NCBI GenBank assembly: GCA_041663205.1
Contig: JBAZQZ010000006.1
Coordinates: 1 to 64,000 of the forward strand
Direction: 5' to 3'
Source: UM-FILTER-38-24 sp041663205
GTDB lineage: Bacteria; Patescibacteriota; Gracilibacteria; UBA1369; LOWO2-01-FULL-3
Length of the DNA: 64,000 bases
Below the pieces are notes generated by a model. It made no database searches, was not told the origin of the DNA, and saw only the letters and a list, made by a program, of their open reading frames with translations. Position numbers and translations under genes: made by a program. This document shows positions 24,594 through 33,799 of this stretch, one piece after another. The number at the start of each line of letters is the position of its first letter. Positions within the stretch are counted from its first letter, which is position 1.

Positions 24594-25802
24594 ATGAAAA
24601 ATGTTTTTAAATTTGATACTCCTCTTTTTTTAAGCGTGGTTTTTCTGCTGATTCTCGGTCTTGTCATGATTACCAGTATCGGAGTGCCGAAATCGATTGC
24701 GCTTTCGGCCCCGGACATACTTTATCCGAATTGCAGTGACGCGAATGTCGACTGTTATTTGCTTTTCAAAAAACATCTTATTCGTCTTGGCATAGGGCTT
24801 TTGGCGTTTTTTATTTCTTACAAATTACCTGTAAAATTTTGGAGAAAAATCGCGACTCCGTTTTTTGGGCTTATTGTAATTCTTTTGATCTTTGTTCTTG
24901 TTTTCGGTGATACTTTCGGGACAATCGCGCAAAACTGGCTTGTTCTTTTCAACACGTCGTTACAGCCTTCCGAATTCGCAAAACTGGCCGTTATTCTTTA
25001 CCTTGCGTATTGGTTCAGTAAAAAACAAGCGTATGTCGAAGATTTCAAAAACGGGCTTATCCCTTTTTGTATAATTTGCAGCATTATTGTCTTGCCGATT
25101 ATTCTCCAAAATGATTTCGGGGGAACTTTAACCGTTTCTCTTATTGCGGTGGCAATGTATTTTATGGCCGGAGCCAAATGGCAGCACCTTGCGGTTCTTT
25201 TCCTTGTCGCTCTTATCGGCGCGCTTACTGTTGTGCTTGCCGTGCCGCATGTACGCGAGAGATTTCAGGGATTTACGAGTGTCGAAGAGGAATGTATAGA
25301 GGATTATTGTTGGCAGTCGCAACAGGCGAATATCGCTGTGGGAAGCGGCGGAGCTTTCGGGAAGGGGCTCACTCAGGGAGTTCAGAAATCTTATTGGCTA
25401 CCTCAGGCGTCGGATGATTTTATTTTTGCGGCCAGTGCCGAAGAGCTTGGTTTTTTCAGAATTGTTTTTGTAATTATTGCGTATTTTATTATCGCTCTGC
25501 GCGGCTATAATATCGCGAGCAGATCGCAAGGGAGCTTTGAAACTTTACTCGCGATCGGACTTACCATATGGATTACCGTGCAGGCTTTTGTTAATATTGC
25601 CGTAAATACCGGGCTTATGCCGGTGACAGGAATCACTTTGCCGTTTGTAAGTTACGGAGGATCATCTCTTATCGCATGTTTGGTCGCAGTCGGTATTCTT
25701 TTAAATCTTTCACAAGACACAAGTTACCATGAGAATAGTATTAACAGGTGGGGGAACCGCAGGACACATTATCCCCAATATGGCCGTTATCGAAGAAATT
25801 AG
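24594..25802 (+). CDS. ftsW: Peptidoglycan glycosyltransferase FtsW/RodA
   Basis: The roughly 402-residue SEDS protein has about ten transmembrane helices. Visible motifs are SLQPSEFAKLAVILYLAYW, GSGGAFGKGLTQG and VNTGLMPVTGITLPFVSYGGSS near the end. Adjacent murG favours FtsW over RodA. I prefer the ATG at 24594 to one at 24540 (which adds a short unlikely leader). Its 3' end overlaps murG by 74 bp, an unusually long overlap giving the C-terminus an Arg/Tyr-rich tail. Confidence 0.92.
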   Translation: MKNVFKFDTPLFLSVVFLLILGLVMITSIGVPKSIALSAPDILYPNCSDANVDCYLLFKKHLIRLGIGLLAFFISYKLPVKFWRKIATPFFGLIVILLIFVLVFGDTFGTIAQNWLVLFNTSLQPSEFAKLAVILYLAYWFSKKQAYVEDFKNGLIPFCIICSIIVLPIILQNDFGGTLTVSLIAVAMYFMAGAKWQHLAVLFLVALIGALTVVLAVPHVRERFQGFTSVEEECIEDYCWQSQQANIAVGSGGAFGKGLTQGVQKSYWLPQASDDFIFAASAEELGFFRIVFVIIAYFIIALRGYNIASRSQGSFETLLAIGLTIWITVQAFVNIAVNTGLMPVTGITLPFVSYGGSSLIACLVAVGILLNLSQDTSYHENSINRWGNRRTHYPQYGRYRRN

Positions 25803-26781
25803 AAAGCGCGGTGGCGCCGAAATTCTTTATATCGGGTCAAAGGGTGGAGTCGAAAGCGGAATGATGGAAAAAATGGGCGTACCTTACGCAGGTGTTCATT
25901 GTGGGAAATTGCGCAGATATTTTTCATGGAAAAATTTTGTGGACGCTTTGAAAGTGCCGACGGGGGTTTTTCAAGCGTATAAGGCTTTGAAAGAATTTTC
26001 TCCGGACGTTGTTTTCAGTAAAGGAGGATATGTTGCTGTTCCGGTTGTTATCGCGGCAAGTGTTTTGAAGATTCCTGTAATTTCGCATGAATCAGACGTA
26101 AGTCCGGGGCTGGCGAATAAAATTTCTTTCAGATTTTCAAAACAAATTTGTTTGAGTTTTGAGGAAACAAAAAGTTTTCTTTCCAAGTCTTTACTGAAAA
26201 AAGTTGTGGTGACGGGAAATCCGGTTCGCGAGAGTATTTTTCAAGGAGACGGCGAGCGCGGGTATAGATTTACAGGCTTGGACAAGCACCGTCCCGTGAT
26301 TTTGGTGATGGGTGGAAGTCTTGGCGCAAAACAAATAAATGATTTGGTTCGCGACGGATTGAATGAACTTTTGAAGAGGTATCAAGTGGTGCATATTGCG
26401 GGGAAAGGCAATCTGGATTTGAGCGCGCATAAAGAGGGATACAGGCAATATGAATTTTTGGACGAGCCTTTGCGGGATATTTTTGCGATGAGTGAAATGG
26501 TGGTTTCACGCGGCGGGGCGAACAGCCTTTTTGAGCTTGCACTAATGCAAAAGAAGGTTTTGATTATCCCCCTTGCGATGAATGCGAGTCGCGGCGAACA
26601 GATTGCAAACGCACAGGTTTTTGTGAGAAAATTCGGATGGTCGATGATTTCCGGAAATATTTCCACAAATGAATTTTTGAAAACTATCGATTACGCTTTT
26701 AATAACAACATAAACAAAAGCGCGAAGGTCGTGAACGGCACAAGTCTTATCGTCGATATTATTAATAAATTCAAAAAATAA
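25729..26781 (+). CDS. murG: UDP-GlcNAc:lipid I transferase
   Basis: The 350-residue GT-B enzyme makes lipid II on the inner face of the membrane. It shows the N-terminal GGGTAGHIIPNMAVIEE, GGYVAVPVVIAAS, HESDVSPGLANK, VMGGSLGAKQIND and a C-terminal VSRGGANSLFELALMQKKVLIIPL (UDP-GlcNAc site). It starts within ftsW and ends by a 1-bp overlap with the lemA-like gene. Confidence 0.95.
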   Translation: MRIVLTGGGTAGHIIPNMAVIEEIRKRGGAEILYIGSKGGVESGMMEKMGVPYAGVHCGKLRRYFSWKNFVDALKVPTGVFQAYKALKEFSPDVVFSKGGYVAVPVVIAASVLKIPVISHESDVSPGLANKISFRFSKQICLSFEETKSFLSKSLLKKVVVTGNPVRESIFQGDGERGYRFTGLDKHRPVILVMGGSLGAKQINDLVRDGLNELLKRYQVVHIAGKGNLDLSAHKEGYRQYEFLDEPLRDIFAMSEMVVSRGGANSLFELALMQKKVLIIPLAMNASRGEQIANAQVFVRKFGWSMISGNISTNEFLKTIDYAFNNNINKSAKVVNGTSLIVDIINKFKK

Positions 26782-27308
26782 TGGATCTTGTAAATATTTT
26801 TATCATTGTCGGGGCGGTGATTTTTATTTTGGCGCTTTGGGTTATTGTCGGAGTAAGACATTTGAATGGCTTAAAGATGCGGGTTGAAAGTCAGTGGGAA
26901 ATCGCGGAGCTCAAGATAAGAAAAAGACAGGATTTGATTCCTCTGCTTATAGAGTCTTTTAGAGCTCATTCAAACGGCCAGGAGGCTCTTATCGAGCAAT
27001 TGATCGCGGAAAGGGCGATAGCCGGCAAAGAATCTTTGCCAAGTGCGAATAAAATGGTCTATGAACATGATATTTCCGCAACTCTGGAGAAACTTTTTGG
27101 GGTCGCAGATGGAGAGAAGGAGGTTTTGAAAGATACTGTTTTTCTTGAGGCGAGGGGGGAACTTGCCGGAGTTTTTGAGAGCGCAAAGGGTGAAGTCAAA
27201 AAATACAATGATGCCGTCAGGGAATACAACAATCATCGTGATTTTCTTTTACTGAAGCCGATTTCTCGTATTTTTGGATATGGGATTTTAAATATCTTCG
27301 ACATTTAA
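26781..27308 (+). CDS. LemA family protein
   Basis: The 175-residue protein has one N-terminal transmembrane helix (about 5-25) and a helical domain. It shows the LemA marks RVESQWEIAELKIRKRQDLIPLLIES and KKYNDAVREYNN near the C-terminus. LemA proteins are membrane-anchored helical bundles of poorly defined role. It follows murG in the same direction, with ATG overlapping the murG stop. Confidence 0.85.
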   Translation: MDLVNIFIIVGAVIFILALWVIVGVRHLNGLKMRVESQWEIAELKIRKRQDLIPLLIESFRAHSNGQEALIEQLIAERAIAGKESLPSANKMVYEHDISATLEKLFGVADGEKEVLKDTVFLEARGELAGVFESAKGEVKKYNDAVREYNNHRDFLLLKPISRIFGYGILNIFDI

Positions 27309-27341
27309 TTTTATTTTTGCAACCTGTTTGTGAAAATTCTC

Positions 27342-27391
27342 TTGACGGTGAGTGGGCACTCACCTATATTAGGGGTGAGCATACACTTACC
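27342..27391 (+). promoter_or_regulatory. lexA promoter with two LexA-type operators
   Basis: TTGACG (27342-27347), a 17-bp spacer and TATATT (27365-27370) form a promoter. GGTGAGTGGGCACTCACC (27347-27364), a perfect 18-bp palindrome, fills the spacer. GGTGAGCATACACTTACC (27374-27391), a near-copy, covers the expected start site. The half-site GGTGAG...CACTYACC is likely the LexA box of this organism, and LexA autorepression is the obvious reading. Confidence 0.8.
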
Positions 27392-27404
27392 TTATAAAAA
27401 AACT

Positions 27405-28019
27405 ATGGATCAAGTATTAACAGAAAAACAGGAAGCCGTCCTCAAATTTATTGAGGAGTATCAACTCGCTTACGGGAAGTCTCCCACTTTGCGCGAGATG
27501 CGCGAACATTTTGGAGTCAGTTCCGACAATAGTATCCTTAAGCATTTGAGTGCGCTGAAAGAAAAGGGATATATCAAAAAAGATGACACGCCTCGCGGCA
27601 TAGGACTTCTAAGTAGCGTGAAAGAAAAACTTGTGGAAGGCGCTTTCAGTTTGCCGATTTTGGGCTTTATCCCTGCCGGCGGACCTGTTGTTACGGATGA
27701 ATATGTCGAGGGCTGGATGAAGGTCGGCGAAGAGCTCGCTAAAAACAATACCGATTATTTTTTCTTGAAAGTGACAGGGGTCAGTATGATAGATGCCGGA
27801 ATTTTCGAAGGAGATTTGGTTCTTGTGAATACAAAAAAAGAGCCACGCGAACACGATATTGTTGTTGCGTTAATTGATGAAGGGAATACTTTGAAAAGGC
27901 TCATTCGTACCAATGGAAAATATTACTTGAAAGCTGAAAACAAAGATTACAAAGATATTTATCCGAAAGAATCCTTGATGATTCAAGGAGTTGTGACCGG
28001 ACTGATCAGGCAGTACTAG
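27405..28019 (+). CDS. lexA: LexA repressor
   Basis: From MDQVLTEKQE (27405), the product has about 204 residues. The winged-helix DNA-binding domain (LKFIEEYQLAYGKSPTLREMREHFGVSSDNSILKHLSALKEKGYI) precedes the S24 self-cleavage domain: the Ala-Gly cleavage site in FIPAGGPV, catalytic Ser in VTGVSMIDAGI, catalytic Lys in LIDEGNTLKRL. A longer frame to 27330 would translate the promoter, so I reject it. It has its own promoter and operators. No other gene in the window visibly carries the same box. Confidence 0.95.
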   Translation: MDQVLTEKQEAVLKFIEEYQLAYGKSPTLREMREHFGVSSDNSILKHLSALKEKGYIKKDDTPRGIGLLSSVKEKLVEGAFSLPILGFIPAGGPVVTDEYVEGWMKVGEELAKNNTDYFFLKVTGVSMIDAGIFEGDLVLVNTKKEPREHDIVVALIDEGNTLKRLIRTNGKYYLKAENKDYKDIYPKESLMIQGVVTGLIRQY

Positions 28020-28108
28020 AAGAATCGGCCGGAAAAAGAAATTTATCAAAAAATTAAGACGTATTTCTCGTTGTTTAAACGAGACGTTATTTCTCTAACC
28101 CCAAACTT

Positions 28109-28303
28109 ATGTTCATCACATTAACAATCGACACTCACAAAGTAAAAAAACCTGCCGTAAAAATGCAGAAAAAAAGCTTTATCGGTGGTGGTAGTTGGAA
28201 GAATGGATTCAATTCTAAGAAACGCGGATTTTTCGAGAAATTGTTTTCATTTAAACGTATCAAAGGGAACTATACTCTCAGCGGGCAGGGAGTCCTGGTG
28301 TAG
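28109..28303 (+). CDS. Small basic protein, hypothetical
   Basis: The 64-residue protein is very basic with a Gly-rich middle (KKSFIGGGSWKNGFNSKKRGFFEKLFSFKRIKG). It has no signal peptide or recognised domain. An inverted repeat (CTCGTT..AACGAG, about 28070-28086) lies upstream. It could be a nucleic-acid-binding peptide; support is coding-like composition only. Confidence 0.4.
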   Translation: MFITLTIDTHKVKKPAVKMQKKSFIGGGSWKNGFNSKKRGFFEKLFSFKRIKGNYTLSGQGVLV

Positions 28304-28366
28304 GTTATAAGTGCTAATTTATTTTTGCTTTACGATTTGATGGCGATGTCCTAGAATCTGCTTTGT

Positions 28367-28442
28367 GCCACTATAGCTCAGCTGGTAGAGCAATGCTTTC
28401 GTAAAGCAGAGGTCCCCGGTTCAAATCCGGGTAGTGGCTCCA
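28367..28442 (+). tRNA. tRNA-Thr (anticodon CGT)
   Basis: The 76-nt cloverleaf has acceptor GCCACTA/TAGTGGC, D arm GCTC...GAGC, anticodon loop TTCGTAA with anticodon CGU, T arm CCCGG TTCAAAT CCGGG and an encoded CCA. One A-G mismatch sits at the base of the anticodon stem. Confidence 0.95.
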
Positions 28443-28514
28443 GAGAGCGTTGAAAAAAATGCGTAAAGTTGATACAATTAGTGTGTTCGCTGTCAATCGA
28501 TGTGACTTGTCACA

Positions 28515-28540
28515 AAAAGGCCTCCTTTTGGAGGCCTTTT
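28515..28540. terminator. Intrinsic terminator, bidirectional
   Basis: AAAAGGCCTCC (28515-28525), loop TTTT, GGAGGCCTTTT (28530-28540). The 11-bp stem with A and T runs on both sides can end transcription of the Thr tRNA on one side and the tRNA-like element on the other. Confidence 0.88.
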
Positions 28541-28550
28541 GCATAATTGG

Positions 28551-28620
28551 TGGTGGAGGTGTCGGGAATCGAACCCGTATCGGTTGATTCGCTGTCAACC
28601 AATGCAAGCCTGCCACCCCC
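28551..28620 (-). ncRNA. tRNA-like element with degenerate D arm
   Basis: On the minus strand a 70-nt unit has acceptor GGGGGTG pairing with CACCTCC, discriminator A, encoded CCA, and a T arm with GGGTTCGATTCCC. The middle hairpin GGTTGA-CAGCGAA-TCAACC has a 7-nt loop but lacks U33, and the D region is reduced to GCA-GGCT-TGC. So it looks like a tRNA 3' half on an atypical body: a decayed tRNA, an unusual tRNA or a tRNA-like RNA. The AT-rich remainder (28621-28860) up to mutS shows nothing more than TTAAA runs and a possible promoter. Confidence 0.45.
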
Positions 28621-28866
28621 ACCCCAAAATGCTTATATGGTATAACAGGCGGACATTAAATTTTTGTTAAAAAATCTTAAAATTATTATTAAATCCTATA
28701 ACTTGAATTTACATATTTTAGAAATTATGTCAGTTTTTCGTTATGGCATAAAGAAAGAAAATCTATATATTGTAAAGACAGAAGATTAAATTTTCATTAA
28801 ATTTTTATTAAATTTTCTTAAAATCTTTGCTAGACTTTTTTTCCTAAGGGCAATTTAAATTAGGGT

Positions 28867-31434
28867 ATGGAAAAGATTACGCCAATGATGGCGCAGTATC
28901 ATAGAATTAAGGAAATTCACCAAGATTGTATTTTGATGTTTAGGCTTGGGGATTTTTATGAAATGTTTTTTGAGGATGCCTTGGTTGCGTCTAAAATTTT
29001 GCAAATTGCACTTACCGCCAGGCATACGGTTCCGATGTGCGGAGTCCCTTATCACGCGCTTGAAAATTATCTTTCAAAACTGACTCGTGCAGGGAAAAAA
29101 ATTGCTATTTGCGATCAAATGACGGAGCCAAACGGCAAAGGAATCGTCGAAAGAGAAGTTATTCGTGTGGTTACGCCCGGAACAACTTTTGACGAAAATA
29201 TTATCGACAGCAAAGCGAATAATTATGTCGCGTGTATGTATGAACATGGTGGTATTTTTGGCTTTGCGTACTGTGATATCACGACCGGAGATTTTTATTC
29301 GACTGAGGTTAAAAGTTTGGGGGAATTAGGTTCTGAGATTTCGAGAGTCAGCCCGTCTGAGATTATTTATGATCCGACTTCGAAAGAAAGTTTCCTCAAT
29401 TTTCTGAAAGGTTTAAAAAATATTTATGCGTTTCCTTTTTCGTATGTAAAAGTGCCGGATGAAAGTTTGAAAAAATATTTTTGCGTCCATTCGCTTAGTG
29501 TTTTTGGGCTTGAGGAAAAGAATTCTGCGATTTTTGCAAGCGCTATGCTTTACGAATATTTGATCGAAACTCAAAAATCCGACATCAAACATGTTCAAAA
29601 AATTTCTTTTTATTTTGTTTCCGATTTTATGATCCTTGATCAGGCATGCATCAGAAATCTTGAACTTTTTTATACTTCACGCGACAAAAAAGATGGCAGT
29701 GTTATTTCGATTTTAGATAATACGAAAACTTCAATGGGTGGTCGCATGATCAGAAATTTCCTGCTTCATCCGTTGCTTAAAAAATCCGAAATTGACGGGA
29801 GGCTTTCTAAAGTTTCTTTTTTTGTTTCGGATTCCACTCTACTGAGGAATTTGCGTGAAATGCTCGGAGAAATTTTTGACATTGAAAGATTGCTTAGTCG
29901 TGTAAGCCTAGGAACAGGCAATGCACGCGATCTTGTCGCCCTCAAAGAATCGCTCAAAGTTTTGCCGAAGATAAAAAAACTTTCGGATTTTAAGGGACTT
30001 GAGGATTTGGTTTTGGGTCTCGGGGATTTTTCCACGCTTATTGATTTGATTGATAAAGCTATTGTGGACAGCGCTCCTTTGACTGTGAGAGAAGGCGGAA
30101 TCATAAAAGATTTTTTTGATAAGGGATTGGACGAGTTGCGAAATATCGGAACGGAAGGAAAAACTTTTATAAAAAATTTACAAGAAAGAGAAATTTTAAG
30201 AACCGGAATTTCGTCATTGAAAGTAAAATTCAACAGCGTTTTCGGTTACTACATGGAAATCAGTAATGCCAATCTGTCTGCGGTTCCCGAGAATTTTATC
30301 CGCAAACAAACTTTGGTAAATGCGGAAAGATTTATCACTCCGGAACTAAAAGAATATGAAGAAAAAGTTTTGAACGCGGAAGAAAAAATCAAACAGCTTG
30401 AATATGAAATTTTTTATAAAGTGAGAATGGAAGTGGTAAAAAGCATGAGTGAAATAAAGGCTTGCGCCAGGGCGATTGCGCTACTCGATGTGTTCTCGAC
30501 ATTTGCTTTCAACGCCGTGAGAAATAATTATTGTCGTCCGGAAATTTTTCAGGAGGATAGTTCCGGCACCGGTGTTTTTAAAATCACAAACGGCAGACAT
30601 CCTGTCATAGAGCGCTTAAATGAATCTTCAAATTTTGTTCCGAATGATTTAAACATGAGTGATGATTTGCGATTTTTGCTGATCACCGGACCGAATATGG
30701 GCGGAAAATCCACGTATTTGAGACAAGTTGCCATCATTGTTTTGATGGCTCAAATAGGTAGCTATGTGCCTGCTGATAATGCAAAAATTCCTGTATTTGA
30801 TCGCATTTTTACGCGTGTCGGGGCCAGCGATAATTTGATACAGGGGGAAAGCACTTTCATGGTTGAAATGCAGGAAACATCTCACATTTTGAATCATGCG
30901 ACACATAAAAGTTTGATTATTTTGGATGAAGTCGGACGTGGCACTTCCACTTATGACGGGGTAAGTATTGCATGGGCGATTACTGAATATATTAATAATT
31001 TTGTGAAAGCAAAAACTCTTTTCGCCACTCATTATCATGAACTTATAGGTTTAGTCGACGGGCTTAACTCAGCCAAAAATTTAAGCGTGGCCGTCAAAGA
31101 AACCCTGGATGGCGGAGTGGCAGGTGAAAGTGGTGGTATCGTGTTTTTGTATAAAATAATCGAGGGCGGGATCGATAGAAGTTATGGAATCGAGGTCGCA
31201 AAACTTGCGGGACTGCCCCATGAAATTGTTGAGCGGGCGAAAGAAGTTTTGGTGGATCTTGAAAATAAAAAAATCAACAAGCCTTCTTCCGATCCGTCTC
31301 AGATGAAACTGTTTGATGCCTCTGAAAGAAATCATGGAATTTTGAGAGAAATAAGAGGGATTGATATCGATTCTTTGACTCCACTACAGGCGTTACAAAA
31401 GCTTGACGAAATCAAGAAAAAGAGTGGAAGTTAA
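28867..31434 (+). CDS. mutS: DNA mismatch repair protein MutS
   Basis: The 855-residue protein is full length. The N-terminal mismatch-binding Phe-x-Glu is in FRLGDFYEMFFEDA. The ATPase has Walker A GPNMGGKSTYLRQ, the signature and Walker B LIILDEVGRGTSTYDG, and the H-loop in FATHYHEL. It recognises mismatches and recruits MutL, encoded 0.6 kb downstream. Its own promoter region is AT-rich. Mismatch repair limits slippage in short repeats, so it is relevant to the CA tract in the DGR RT. Confidence 0.96.
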   Translation: MEKITPMMAQYHRIKEIHQDCILMFRLGDFYEMFFEDALVASKILQIALTARHTVPMCGVPYHALENYLSKLTRAGKKIAICDQMTEPNGKGIVEREVIRVVTPGTTFDENIIDSKANNYVACMYEHGGIFGFAYCDITTGDFYSTEVKSLGELGSEISRVSPSEIIYDPTSKESFLNFLKGLKNIYAFPFSYVKVPDESLKKYFCVHSLSVFGLEEKNSAIFASAMLYEYLIETQKSDIKHVQKISFYFVSDFMILDQACIRNLELFYTSRDKKDGSVISILDNTKTSMGGRMIRNFLLHPLLKKSEIDGRLSKVSFFVSDSTLLRNLREMLGEIFDIERLLSRVSLGTGNARDLVALKESLKVLPKIKKLSDFKGLEDLVLGLGDFSTLIDLIDKAIVDSAPLTVREGGIIKDFFDKGLDELRNIGTEGKTFIKNLQEREILRTGISSLKVKFNSVFGYYMEISNANLSAVPENFIRKQTLVNAERFITPELKEYEEKVLNAEEKIKQLEYEIFYKVRMEVVKSMSEIKACARAIALLDVFSTFAFNAVRNNYCRPEIFQEDSSGTGVFKITNGRHPVIERLNESSNFVPNDLNMSDDLRFLLITGPNMGGKSTYLRQVAIIVLMAQIGSYVPADNAKIPVFDRIFTRVGASDNLIQGESTFMVEMQETSHILNHATHKSLIILDEVGRGTSTYDGVSIAWAITEYINNFVKAKTLFATHYHELIGLVDGLNSAKNLSVAVKETLDGGVAGESGGIVFLYKIIEGGIDRSYGIEVAKLAGLPHEIVERAKEVLVDLENKKINKPSSDPSQMKLFDASERNHGILREIRGIDIDSLTPLQALQKLDEIKKKSGS

Positions 31435-31489
31435 CACGTATTTTTGTTATTATCTTCGCCTGCGAAAGGTATTTGATTAATCAAAATGT

Positions 31490-32062
31490 ATGTATAAAAA
31501 AATCTTAGGTTTTTCTCTCATTGTTTTATTTTCAATTCTTTTGTCCGGATGCAGAATCCCTTATATTGATGATGTAAAAGAGCAAAAAGATGCGATTGAA
31601 AAATTACAGATTGAGGTAAAAGATCTTCAGACAAAACTTGGCCTTGTTCAAGAGGATGTAAAAACTGTCGCGGTTGCCAAAAAAGTTGAAGAAGTGAAGG
31701 TTGTTGAGGGAAAAGCTGTCGCGGAAGAGAAGGCCGAAGAACCTGCATCAACAAGCTTTATAAGAATCACAAGCCCTGAAAATAATGTTACTTTGACCAG
31801 TGATCCGGTTGTGTTTTTGGGAACTGTTTCTCCTGATACAACAAAAGTTTCAGTCGATTCTGAATTTACAAAAAACGGAAAAACCGCCAAAGACTCGTAT
31901 ACTTTGAAAAATTTTAAAGAAGGAGATCCTAATTTTTCTTATAAGGCCAGCCAAAAATTCGGGAATCTTGGAGCCGGGAAAAACACATTAAAATTTACGG
32001 CCACTTTCAAAGACGGCAAAACGCAAACTTACGAAATCGTTGTGAATTATTCAACAAAATAA
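31490..32062 (+). CDS. Lipoprotein with coiled coil, between mutS and mutL
   Basis: The 190-residue protein has signal peptide and lipobox ILLSGC (about residues 17-22). A heptad-rich coiled coil follows (KDAIEKLQIEVKDLQTKLGLVQEDVKTVA), then a Val/Lys/Glu-rich linker, then a C-terminal Ig-like domain (IRITSPENNVTLTSDPVVFLGTVSPDTTKV). It should be anchored outside the membrane. It lies between the two mismatch repair genes, 1 bp from mutL, so it is probably co-transcribed without a functional link. Confidence 0.8.
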   Translation: MYKKILGFSLIVLFSILLSGCRIPYIDDVKEQKDAIEKLQIEVKDLQTKLGLVQEDVKTVAVAKKVEEVKVVEGKAVAEEKAEEPASTSFIRITSPENNVTLTSDPVVFLGTVSPDTTKVSVDSEFTKNGKTAKDSYTLKNFKEGDPNFSYKASQKFGNLGAGKNTLKFTATFKDGKTQTYEIVVNYSTK

Positions 32063-32063
32063 G

Positions 32064-33797
32064 ATGTCAATAATCAAACTTTTACCTGAGAATCTTGTAA
32101 ATCAGATAGCTGCCGGAGAGGTCGTGGAAAGGCCTGCCAGTGTGGTAAAAGAGCTCACGGAAAACAGTATAGATGCCGGTGCGGATCGAATTGTTGTTGA
32201 CATAAAAGATGCCGGAATAACTTTTATAAAAGTTTCGGATAATGGTCTGGGAATGTCCCGGGAGGACACAGGAATGTGTGTTGCAAGGCATGCAACGAGC
32301 AAAATTTCCTCCGAGGCTGATTTGTGGAAAATAAATACCATGGGTTTCAGGGGCGAGGCTTTGCCAAGCATCGCTTCCGTTTCGAAAATGATAATAAAGA
32401 GTAAAAGGGTGGAAGATATTTCCGGGACTGAAATAAGTATAACGGGGGGGAATGTGGCTTCAGTTACAGACATTGGAATCCCCGTCGGAACGAGTGTTGA
32501 GGTATATGATTTGTTCTTTAATACTCCCGCGAGACAAAAATTTTTAAAGAAGGAAAGCACGGAACTTGGGCACATCACTACGATGTTTGATAATATTGCG
32601 CTTGCAAACCCGCATATTGCTTTCAAGCTTATTCATAATGAAAAAGTTATTTCTGATTTCCCGAAGTCCACCGATTTGATTTCGAGAATCGCCGATATTT
32701 TCGGTGGAAATACCGCGGATGCGATGCTTCCTGTTTTTTATGGCGGAAGCGAATTAAGCATTGATGGTTTTATCGGCAAGCCTTTGCTTTCCAGAAGCAC
32801 TTCTCAACATCAATATTTTTTCGTTAACGGAAGATATATTCAACATTATCTTTTTGCGAATACCATCAAATCCGCGTATCACTCTATGCTGATGGAAAAT
32901 AAGAAACCTGTGTTTGTAATCAACATAAAAATAAATCCGGCGATGGTTGACGTAAATGTACATCCGAGAAAAACAGAAGTTAGATTCGCTGACCAGCAAG
33001 CCTTGAATTCGATTCTTTATTCCGCCGTAAAAACCGTTCTTGAAAAAAGTAATTTGATCCCAAAGGCTTTTGTTGAGACTCAAAGATATATGTCTGACAG
33101 TTTGCCGAAGGAAGTTTCGTTTGGGAATAAACCCCGTTTTTCCGCGCAGGATTCCATTAATTTTTCCAGAGATATTTTGATGGACCGCGAACATGACAGC
33201 ACTGCAATGATACAAAAAGAACCTGTGCTCAAATCGATTGTTCAAATTTCCGATTCTTATATCGTCGCGAAAAATGATGAGGGGCTTGTTTTGATAGATC
33301 AACATGCGGCGCATGAGAGAGTGCGTTATGAGGAGTTGATGAACCAGTTTTCTTGTTCCGATAAAAAAATTCAGCCTCTTCTTGTGCCTTTGCAAATGGA
33401 ATGTACCAGCACCGAAATCGCTCAAATAGAAGAGAATATCGATGTTTTTAAAAATCTTGGTTTCGAAATAGAAAATTTCGGTGGGAATACTTTTAATATT
33501 TATTCCGTGCCGTCTTTTTTCTCCGGAGAAGACATCGAACAAGTTATGAAAGGTGTTTTGGATGACATCGAAAATGAGAAAAATCCTTCAAGATTTTACG
33601 GGAACGTAGAAACTGTGATTACGTATATGGCTTGCAGAAGCGCGATAAAGTTCGGCCAGAAATTAAGCATCGACGAAATGCAGTCTTTGATTGTACAGAT
33701 TGAAAAACTAAAATTGCCGTATACCTGCCCACATGGAAGACCTACAATGATTTCGCTTACGCTGTCCGAGCTCGAGAAAATGTTCGGAAGAAAATAA
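32064..33797 (+). CDS. mutL: DNA mismatch repair protein MutL
   Basis: The 577-residue protein has a GHKL ATPase N-terminus (IAAGEVVERPASVVKELTENSIDAGA, DNGLGM, GFRGEALPSIASV) and a dimerisation/endonuclease C-terminus. The endonuclease motif DQHAX2EX4E is present as DQHAAHERVRYE, and CPHGRP near the end completes the metal site. So it nicks DNA itself, as expected in organisms without MutH. It works with MutS. Confidence 0.96.
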   Translation: MSIIKLLPENLVNQIAAGEVVERPASVVKELTENSIDAGADRIVVDIKDAGITFIKVSDNGLGMSREDTGMCVARHATSKISSEADLWKINTMGFRGEALPSIASVSKMIIKSKRVEDISGTEISITGGNVASVTDIGIPVGTSVEVYDLFFNTPARQKFLKKESTELGHITTMFDNIALANPHIAFKLIHNEKVISDFPKSTDLISRIADIFGGNTADAMLPVFYGGSELSIDGFIGKPLLSRSTSQHQYFFVNGRYIQHYLFANTIKSAYHSMLMENKKPVFVINIKINPAMVDVNVHPRKTEVRFADQQALNSILYSAVKTVLEKSNLIPKAFVETQRYMSDSLPKEVSFGNKPRFSAQDSINFSRDILMDREHDSTAMIQKEPVLKSIVQISDSYIVAKNDEGLVLIDQHAAHERVRYEELMNQFSCSDKKIQPLLVPLQMECTSTEIAQIEENIDVFKNLGFEIENFGGNTFNIYSVPSFFSGEDIEQVMKGVLDDIENEKNPSRFYGNVETVITYMACRSAIKFGQKLSIDEMQSLIVQIEKLKLPYTCPHGRPTMISLTLSELEKMFGRK

Positions 33798-33799
33798 TT

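Noticed and set aside
27330..27404. Longer LexA start at 27330
   Set aside because: It would translate the promoter and both operators. MDQVLTEKQE matches the usual LexA start.
28551..28866. tmRNA (ssrA)
   Set aside because: The 3' end resembles the tRNA-like domain of tmRNA, but the 5' half pairs directly next to it, so there is no tag-coding region and only 240 bp remain before mutS.
28640..28866. Replication origin in the AT-rich stretch before mutS
   Set aside because: There are TTAAA-rich runs but no DnaA-box cluster (TTATNCACA) and no dnaA/dnaN nearby.
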